Source: Microcaldota archaeon
GTDB taxonomy: Archaea > Micrarchaeota > Micrarchaeia > Anstonellales > Bilamarchaeaceae
Direction of reading: 5' to 3'
Length of the DNA: 10,963 nucleotides
Assembly: GCA_020726005.1 (NCBI GenBank)
Contig: DYTL01000021.1
Coordinates: 1-10,963 of the forward strand
How positions within the stretch are numbered: position 1 is the first letter of the stretch; each line of letters opens with the position of its first letter. Positions 5,865 to 10,963 of the stretch are shown piece by piece. Under the pieces are notes generated by a model, which was given only the letters and a program-made list of their open reading frames with translations, had not been told where the DNA came from and ran no database searches. The position numbers and the translations under genes are program-made.

Positions 5865-6935
5865 TTACCTTTTTATTATGCCTTTTTTTATAAGATATTC
5901 CGCAACCAAAACCCCACCCTTTGCCGCGCCTTTTTTCGTATTGTGCGAAAGTAATACGAATTTTATTCCATTTTTGAAAATATCATCTTTCCTTATTCTT
6001 CCTATAATAGTACTCATTCCATCGTTTAAATCTCGGTCTCTACGTGGTTGAGGTCTGTTTTCTTCTTCTTTAATTACAATGCTTTCTTTAGGCGCAGAAG
6101 GCAAATCACCGAATTCTTTTTTAAACTTTTCATTGAATTTTTTTATCGCGTTTTTATAATCTTCAGGTGTGCATGGTTTTTCGGTTTCAACAAAAACAAT
6201 TTCAGTATGTCCATTGCGTACATTCGTGCGTGTACATGTGCAACTTATTCCGAATAAAGCATCCTGCACATTTTTTCCTTCCAAAGTACCAAGAATTTTC
6301 AGTGTTTCTTTTTGCACTTTTTCTTCTTCTTTTGCAATGAACGGAATTATATTATCTAATATATCTAAAGAAGGAACTCCAGGATAGCCTGCTCCAGAAA
6401 TCGCTTGTAAAGAAGTCATGAAAACATTTTTTATTCCAAATTCCTCAGAAATTGGTTTTAAACTTATGACAAGTCCAAGTGTGGTGCAATTCGGACCAGG
6501 AACAATAAATCCCCTCCATCCGCGTTCTTTTTGTTTTTCTATAAGAGAAATATGTGAAATATTAACTTCTGGAATAAGAATTGGAACATCTTTATCATAT
6601 CTAAAGGCCGAAGTCGTACTTATCACTGGCCTATATTTTGCGCATTTTTCTTCGGGGTCACGTGCAATTTCACCAGGAAGTGCTGAAAATATTATATTAT
6701 AACTTTTTATATCCTGTTCAATTTTTGCAACATCCTTCACAACCATTAATGATAATCTTGACTCAATCTCACTTTCTTGATGCCATATGCACGCTTCACA
6801 ATATTTTTTTCCTGCTGATTTTTCTGATGCATAAAGCCCAGTAATTTCAAACCACGGATGCCCTTTAATAGCTTCTATAAATTGTTGTCCTGCAATCCCT
6901 GTTGCTCCTAAAACCGCGCATTTAACTTTTTCCAT
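5865..6935 (-). CDS. asd: Aspartate-semialdehyde dehydrogenase (archaeal/fungal type)
   Basis: A 356-residue enzyme that reduces aspartyl phosphate to aspartate semialdehyde with NADPH, the branch point to lysine and to homoserine. The Rossmann loop GATGIAGQQF is at 10-19. The catalytic cysteine is C150 in VPGPNCTTLGL, the catalytic His is probably H243 (NVRNGHTE), and the substrate region ISGAGYPGVPS is at 179-189. Length and motif order match the archaeal type. It has its own upstream gap of 129 nt and a TATA-like TTATATATAC (plus 7001-7010), so it is probably transcribed separately from the aminotransferase. It converges with tRNA-Ala; T5 in minus sense at 5824-5820 may end the transcript. 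Confidence 0.94.
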   Translation of the reverse strand: MEKVKCAVLGATGIAGQQFIEAIKGHPWFEITGLYASEKSAGKKYCEACIWHQESEIESRLSLMVVKDVAKIEQDIKSYNIIFSALPGEIARDPEEKCAKYRPVISTTSAFRYDKDVPILIPEVNISHISLIEKQKERGWRGFIVPGPNCTTLGLVISLKPISEEFGIKNVFMTSLQAISGAGYPGVPSLDILDNIIPFIAKEEEKVQKETLKILGTLEGKNVQDALFGISCTCTRTNVRNGHTEIVFVETEKPCTPEDYKNAIKKFNEKFKKEFGDLPSAPKESIVIKEEENRPQPRRDRDLNDGMSTIIGRIRKDDIFKNGIKFVLLSHNTKKGAAKGGVLVAEYLIKKGIIKR

Positions 6936-7000
6936 ATAATCCCATTATAAGAGTTTAATCTCCATTTCTTTCGTACGATAAATCAAAAACAAACACGCTA

Positions 7001-7010
7001 GTATATATAA
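7001..7010 (-). promoter_or_regulatory. TATA box of asd
   Basis: TTATATATAC in minus sense lies 66-75 nt before the asd ATG, predicting a start near 6980 and a leader of about 40 nt, longer than for other genes in this window. Confidence 0.4.
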
Positions 7011-7064
7011 TCAACTTAAAATAACAAATATTAATCGTTTGTGTATTTTCTATTTAACCCCTCT

Positions 7065-8246
7065 TCATAAAATTTTGCTCAATCTTTCTAATGCTTCCTT
7101 AATTTTATCTTCATTTTCAATAACTGCAAATCTTACATATCCTTCACCGTATTCACCGAACCCAATTCCAGGAGCAATTACAACTCCTACCGATATCGCA
7201 CGCTTTACGAAATCCATACAATCCAGGCATTTTTCTTTTATATTTACCCATATATAAAATGTGCCTTTTGGCTTATTCGCTTTCAACCCAAGCGCATTAA
7301 GTCCTTTTACTAACACATCGGCTCGTTTTGAATATTCATTTATTATTTTTTTTACTTCAACAGGTCTATTCGCATCTTTATAGGACTCAAGTGCGACAAC
7401 CGCGGTTTTTTGTATATAAACAGGAATACCAGAATCTATATTTTCTTTTGTTTTTCCCAATCCGCTAATAATATCCGCATTTCCAACTGCAAATCCAATT
7501 CTATCTCCGGTCATACAAAAAGTTTTTGAAAAAGAATGAAATTCAATTACTGGGTCGTTTAAATCAGCAATTTCAAAAATTGAAGGCGCAATATAATCCC
7601 CAAAAGTAAATTCCGAATATGCATTATCATAAGCCAAAATTATTTCATGTTCATTTGCAAAATCGAGTGCATTTTCTAAAAACTTTTTTTCGCAAACCGC
7701 GCCAGTAGGATTATTTGGATAATTCAAAAACATAAGTTTCGCTTTTTTTGCATCATTTTTTTTTATTGCATCAAAATCAGGAAGGAAATTGTTTTCTTCG
7801 AATAAAGGCATTTTAACTGCGATTCCATCTGAAAGAATGACAGTTCCGTTTGCATAAACAGGATAGCCAGGATCAGGACATAATACAATATCGTTAAAAT
7901 CTACAAACGCGCGTCCAATATTCGCAATTCCTTCTTTCGCACCAATAGTTGCAATTACGTTTGCACCTGCATTTAAATTCGTGCCAAATCTTTTGTTCAT
8001 CCATTTCGTAACTGCTTCCTTATAGAACCCTTCGCCAGAATATGAAGGGTAATTGTGATTTTTAGGATCTGCTGCTTCTTTTACAAGTGCGTCAAGAATG
8101 AATTTTGAAGTAGGAATATCCGGATCCCCAACTGCAAGAGAAATCATTTGCATTCCTTTCTTTTTCTTATCTTCTTTAAGCTTATCGAGTTCAGCAAAAA
8201 TATATCTAGGCATTCTATTCAATCTTTTCGCATAATTAATTCGCAT
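7065..8246 (-). CDS. Class I/II PLP aminotransferase, DapL/aspartate aminotransferase-like
   Basis: A 393-residue fold-type I PLP enzyme. The lysine that binds PLP is K241 in EFHSFSKTFCMTGDRIGF. Other cofactor and substrate residues are N178-N179 in NYPNNPTG, D207 and Y210 in AYDNAYSEF, and R372 in YVRFAV. The N-terminal LAVGDPDIPT (37-46) resembles LL-diaminopimelate aminotransferases and related archaeal aspartate aminotransferases. Its place between aspartate kinase and asd fits either supply of aspartate or a step to lysine through diaminopimelate. The CMTGDRIG stretch has Asp where MTGWRIG is usual, so substrate choice should not be assumed. The ATG lies 2 nt after the stop of the aspartate kinase gene, so the two are translated from one transcript. 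Confidence 0.88.
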   Translation of the reverse strand: MRINYAKRLNRMPRYIFAELDKLKEDKKKKGMQMISLAVGDPDIPTSKFILDALVKEAADPKNHNYPSYSGEGFYKEAVTKWMNKRFGTNLNAGANVIATIGAKEGIANIGRAFVDFNDIVLCPDPGYPVYANGTVILSDGIAVKMPLFEENNFLPDFDAIKKNDAKKAKLMFLNYPNNPTGAVCEKKFLENALDFANEHEIILAYDNAYSEFTFGDYIAPSIFEIADLNDPVIEFHSFSKTFCMTGDRIGFAVGNADIISGLGKTKENIDSGIPVYIQKTAVVALESYKDANRPVEVKKIINEYSKRADVLVKGLNALGLKANKPKGTFYIWVNIKEKCLDCMDFVKRAISVGVVIAPGIGFGEYGEGYVRFAVIENEDKIKEALERLSKIL

Positions 8247-8248
8247 AA

Positions 8249-9562
8249 CTATTCCCCTAATTTAAATTCATCATGGATTGCACGCACACATTCATCGCAT
8301 TCATTTTTTGATATTATTAGCGTAATATTTATGCTTGCAGATGCCTGCGAAATAAGTTCAACGTTTATTTTTTTTCTACCTATCGCACTGAATACTCTTC
8401 CTGCAGTATTTGGTACGTTCATCTCCTCTCCTACTACTCCTACCATTGCAAGATCTTTCATGATTTCAAAATTATTTTCTACTAAATATGGCATATCAAT
8501 CAATGCTTTTTTCGTATTTTCAATATTTTTTTCATCTATAGTGAATGTTATAGAAACTTGAGACGTAGTAATAGTATCTATGGAAACCCCTTTTTTCGCG
8601 ACCGCACTAAAAATTTGCGCAGCTGTACCAGGTACATCAACCATTTTTCCACTCATTATATTAACCATACATACTCCTTCTTTCGCGGCAACCGACGTAA
8701 TTATTTTGCCCAATTTTTTGGTTCGTTTCTGAACTATTTCAGTTCCGGTATGAGTTGGCGCGAGCACACTTTTTATTTCCACGAAAACTTCACTTTCTGT
8801 AAGTACGTCCATAGTACGCGGATGAATTATTTTTGCTCCGAGATAACCAAGTTCCTTTGCTTCATTAAACGTTATTTCATCAAGTTTTTTTGCATTTTTT
8901 ACTACATATGGATTAGCAGTCATAAATCCTTCAACATCTTTCCATATTTCAAGTATTTGCGCTTGTGAAGCCAGAGCAACAATTGCAGCGGAATAATCCG
9001 AACCCCCTCTTCCGAATGTATTTATATTTTCTTTTTCATCAATTCCATAAAACCCAGTAATTACTAAAGTTTTTTCCTTTATTTTTGGGATAATTTTTTT
9101 TGTGAAATTCACTTTGGTTTTTTCTATTAAGCAATTTGCATTTTCAAATCTTCCATCAGCAATTATTCCGCATTCTTCTGAATTCATCGCAAGCGCGCTT
9201 ATTCCGTGTGCGTTTAAATATTCCGCAATTAAAATCGCGCTCAGTCGTTCTCCAAAACTTACAATTCTTTCTTTTAATCTAATACTTCTTTTTTTAAAAG
9301 AAAAAAGCTTTGAAAGCTCTTTAAATATTTTTTCAAGTTCTTTGTTTTTATAATTAAAATAAATACGATGGATTTTTTCAAGTTCTTTTGTAATATTTAT
9401 TTTGTTTGTGTATGCATTCAAAAGCATATCTGTAACTCCATTAAACGCTGAAACTACAAGTATATTTTCTCTGTTTGAATTCATTTTAAGAATTTCTGCA
9501 ATTTTTTTCAAATCTTCCTTATTGCGCAAAATTCCTCCGCCTATTTTAAGTACCGCACGCAT
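8249..9562 (-). CDS. lysC: Aspartate kinase
   Basis: A 437-residue enzyme that phosphorylates aspartate at the start of the Lys/Thr/Met pathway. An amino acid kinase domain covers about 1-275, with FGERLSA (E105), NTFGRGGSDYSAA (181-193), DVEGFMTANP (209-218) and LGAKIIHPRTMD (241-252). Two ACT domains follow (about 290-365 and 371-435; VPGTAAQIFSAVA and VPNTAGRVFSAIG). These usually bind Lys or Thr as feedback inhibitors. The first motif is unusual: KIGGGIL where K(F/Y)GG(T/S)S is expected; K6 is kept. It is the first gene of a unit with the aminotransferase and has its own TATA box, so it does not depend on the damaged genes upstream. Confidence 0.93.
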   Translation of the reverse strand: MRAVLKIGGGILRNKEDLKKIAEILKMNSNRENILVVSAFNGVTDMLLNAYTNKINITKELEKIHRIYFNYKNKELEKIFKELSKLFSFKKRSIRLKERIVSFGERLSAILIAEYLNAHGISALAMNSEECGIIADGRFENANCLIEKTKVNFTKKIIPKIKEKTLVITGFYGIDEKENINTFGRGGSDYSAAIVALASQAQILEIWKDVEGFMTANPYVVKNAKKLDEITFNEAKELGYLGAKIIHPRTMDVLTESEVFVEIKSVLAPTHTGTEIVQKRTKKLGKIITSVAAKEGVCMVNIMSGKMVDVPGTAAQIFSAVAKKGVSIDTITTSQVSITFTIDEKNIENTKKALIDMPYLVENNFEIMKDLAMVGVVGEEMNVPNTAGRVFSAIGRKKINVELISQASASINITLIISKNECDECVRAIHDEFKLGE

Positions 9563-9594
9563 TAATTTTCACATTAGGATTAGAATCTCTGTAT

Positions 9595-9607
9595 TTTTAA
9601 ATATAAT
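9595..9607 (-). promoter_or_regulatory. TATA box of the aspartate kinase gene
   Basis: In minus sense this reads ATTATATTTAAAA, centred about 38 nt before the aspartate kinase ATG. That predicts a leader of about 10 nt. It lies after the last remnant of the homoserine dehydrogenase gene, so expression of the kinase is uncoupled from that gene. Confidence 0.5.
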
Positions 9608-9663
9608 TGAATATAGAAGGTTAAAATATTGAAGATGCGATCTATTTGGTAAGTGATTAAATA

Positions 9664-10176
9664 TCAATTAAATCCGCAAGTATTGCAAGTTTTATCTTGT
9701 AATTTGTAAGGTAGAGGTTCAATAATTTCAGAGGTTATGTGCGAAATACCTGTTCTTTGTACATCTGCAAGCGTTGCATTTTTTCAAAATATTGTATTTG
9801 ACAATATTACAAGTTTCGCAGCCGCGTCTATTCCTTCCACGTCATAAGAAAGATCGCGTTCTGCAATTCCGAACTGTTGCGCTTCTTTTAATGTAGTCTC
9901 ATAGCGTATTTTTTCCTCACTCGTGCATGAACATATATAATTAGTTGTAGCGTTAAGGATGTCTTTAAGTGAAATTATTTTATTTTTTTTAAATTCAGAA
10001 ATCTTTTTCCCAGCTGCGATTTTCTCTAACTCATGTTTTCCAATCTCTTTTTTTGAATGGACATACCGGGTTGAATTGACTATTCCGCAAATTGAAAATT
10101 CATTTATTTGTGCGATTTCATTAATTAAACTTTTGCACACTGTTCCGGTTTCGAGTATTAAAAGTTTAAGTACCAT
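9664..10176 (-). pseudogene. hom: Homoserine dehydrogenase, degraded
   Basis: The remains of the NAD(P)H enzyme that reduces aspartate semialdehyde to homoserine. The N-terminal strand reads LLILETGTVCKSL: the GxGxxG glycines one and three are now E and C. After about 70 residues the sequence jumps from KNKIISL to KDILNATTNYI, so roughly 85 residues are missing, including the TANKG region of the nucleotide domain. The following block is recognisable (LKEAQQFGIAERDLSYDVEG and IDAAAKLVILSNTIF). An in-frame TGA (9784-9786) then stands where a conserved Gly is expected, and KNATLADVQRTGISHIT continues the family pattern before a second TGA at 9664-9666. The C-terminal part of about 85 residues is also missing. 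TGA is a normal stop elsewhere here, so this is a pseudogene. Its ATG overlaps the stop of the ACT gene (TAATG). Confidence 0.87.
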
Positions 10177-10675
10177 TATTCTATCACTTTTATAAGAAGC
10201 AGGTTATTCTGCGCGCATATACGCTCTATTTTTGCCATACTTTTGAAAAGAATATCGTCCTTTCCAACTTCAAAACTTATGAGTGCGCTGTTCTCCACTT
10301 TCTTACCAGGCGGTATATTCATGGAAAATCTAGAAACGTTCGCTCCAAACGAATTTACACTGTTTATGAGTTTTTCCATACTTTTGGTATGCATGATATG
10401 CCCAACAAGTCCAAAAGTTATCGTTTTGAGTTGGTACGTTTTTTCAAGCGAAATTACCCGCCATCCATTTTCTTGTTTAAGAAGCGTGCCTAATTTTATG
10501 AGCGCGTTTTTGTTCTGTATGCTGAAAACAATTTCAATTAATACGCGTGAATTTATTTTTTTCGTGCGTACGTGTGTAATGCTAATTATATTCGCATTTA
10601 CTTGTTCAAAAATTCCGAGAAGACGCAAAATCTACCAGGAACATCTTTAACTTCTACTTCAAGAGATACATCCAT
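10176..10675 (-). pseudogene. ACT-domain regulatory protein with a frameshift
   Basis: Two adjacent ACT-like domains of about 165 residues in total, of a type often found just before homoserine dehydrogenase in archaea. The true start is the ATG at 10675, giving MDVSLEVEVKDVPGRF. Continuity with RLLGIFEQVNANIISITHVR needs one extra base in the T4 run (minus sense) at 10630-10627: TTT TTG CGT would restore Phe-Leu-Arg. A protein starting only at 10628 would lack the first strand and the ligand-binding loop of the first ACT domain. The rest (to LLLIKVIE) is open. With the damaged downstream gene this looks like real decay, but a homopolymer sequencing error would look the same. Confidence 0.75.
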
Positions 10676-10699
10676 AAAATAAAAATAAGATAGGTGTTC

Positions 10700-10920
10700 A
10701 AAAATCTGCCGATAATCTCATAAATTTTTCGGTTGTATTATTTGCGATTAGTATATGATTCACGAAAAAGAAATTTACTTTTCTTGAATTTTCAGAAGTT
10801 GAACCAACAAATAATTGTCTTTACGCACTTCTGCGAAGCTAAAGTGACAAACTATATTTATTACCTTAGCCACACCTTAAAAGACAAAATACATGAGATA
10901 GGGAAATTTTAGACCGTTAC
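10700..10920 (-). ncRNA. Candidate structured RNA, copy 2
   Basis: It has the same two conserved blocks as copy 1 (10700-10772 and 10825-10920) around a shorter, unrelated middle of 52 nt. In minus sense it follows a TATA-like TTTTTAAA (10942-10935) at the same distance as copy 1 and ends in AGATTTTT (10707-10700). The hairpin GUCU/AGAC of copy 1 is GUCU/AGGU here (10885-10882 with 10877-10874): two substitutions that keep pairing as G-U and U-G in minus sense but break it in plus sense. The long-range AUCUC/GAGAU helix extends to AUCUCAU/AUGAGAU. It ends about 25 nt before the ACT gene, so it could also act as a leader of that gene. Confidence 0.6.
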
Positions 10921-10930
10921 CAAAAAAGTA

Positions 10931-10963
10931 AGAGTTTAAAAATAGCATGGATAACGAGTAATC
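10931..10963. repeat. Repeat block A, copy 2, cut by the window edge
   Basis: It matches 2645-2676. There the block lies left of block B; here it lies right of block C. The simplest reading is that another unit of the repeated element begins beyond the window and block A separates neighbouring units. Its minus-strand TATA-like box is placed to drive the copy 2 RNA. Confidence 0.6.

Noticed and set aside
9784..9786. In-frame TGA in homoserine dehydrogenase read as glycine, as in some bacteria with a changed code
   Set aside because: Several intact genes here (TRAM, rtcA, aminotransferase) end in TGA, and the same gene has other fatal lesions, so it is a nonsense mutation.
10700..10920. Copy 2 as a riboswitch of the ACT-hom genes
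   Set aside because: Copy 1 is separated from its downstream gene by that gene's own promoter and lies before an unrelated membrane protein, so a ligand-specific leader shared by both is unlikely. It is kept only as an alternative.
2681..10963. CRISPR array or insertion sequence as the explanation of the repeats
   Set aside because: There are no short regularly spaced repeats, no transposase frame, no clear terminal inverted repeats at the block edges, and the variable middle has a different length in each copy.

Overview
The window looks archaeal, from an AT-rich genome, possibly a DPANN-type lineage; the lineage is inference only. The archaeal signs are an aCPSF2-type beta-CASP nuclease, a small stand-alone TRAM protein, TATA boxes about 25-40 nt from start codons giving leaderless or very short-leader mRNAs, tRNA-Thr with U73, and tRNA introns, one of them at a non-canonical place. 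TGA is used as an ordinary stop by several intact genes, so the code is standard.

Layout. 1-166: a promoter region whose TATA box sits inside a 9-bp inverted repeat. 167-1426 (+): aCPSF2-like ribonuclease. 1431-2625 (-): a two-gene unit, a polytopic membrane protein followed by a TRAM protein. 2635-2998: a 364-nt intergenic stretch filled mainly by copy 1 of a repeated element that I read as a minus-strand non-coding RNA gene. 2999-3319 (+): DUF4234 membrane protein. 3326-4908 (-): rtcA overlapping a DUF92 membrane protein gene. 4909-5142: promoters plus two strong hairpins. 5143-5230 (-): intron-containing tRNA-Thr(CGU). 5247-5630 (-): PIN-domain protein. 5706-5817 (+): tRNA-Ala(CGC) interrupted by a 40-nt insert in the T-loop. 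5865-10675 (-): aspartate-family amino acid genes, in transcription order ACT-domain protein, homoserine dehydrogenase, aspartate kinase, DapL/AspAT-like aminotransferase and aspartate-semialdehyde dehydrogenase. 10700-10963: copy 2 of the repeated element, and the start of a further repeat block at the window edge.

Two themes stand out. The left half is rich in RNA metabolism genes (beta-CASP nuclease, TRAM, RtcA, PIN, two intron-bearing tRNAs). In the right half the upstream part of the aspartate pathway cluster is decaying. The ACT gene has a one-base frameshift, and the homoserine dehydrogenase has lost its dinucleotide motif, roughly 85 central residues and its C-terminus, and has an in-frame TGA. 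Aspartate kinase, the aminotransferase and Asd remain intact behind their own promoters. This suggests the cell kept aspartate semialdehyde synthesis but lost the homoserine branch encoded here.

The best candidate for an undescribed element is the two-copy RNA. It has two conserved blocks, about 90% identical between copies, around a variable middle. One end lies at a fixed distance from a TATA-like box and the other ends in T5. Its hairpins survive substitutions only if the minus strand is the transcribed one.
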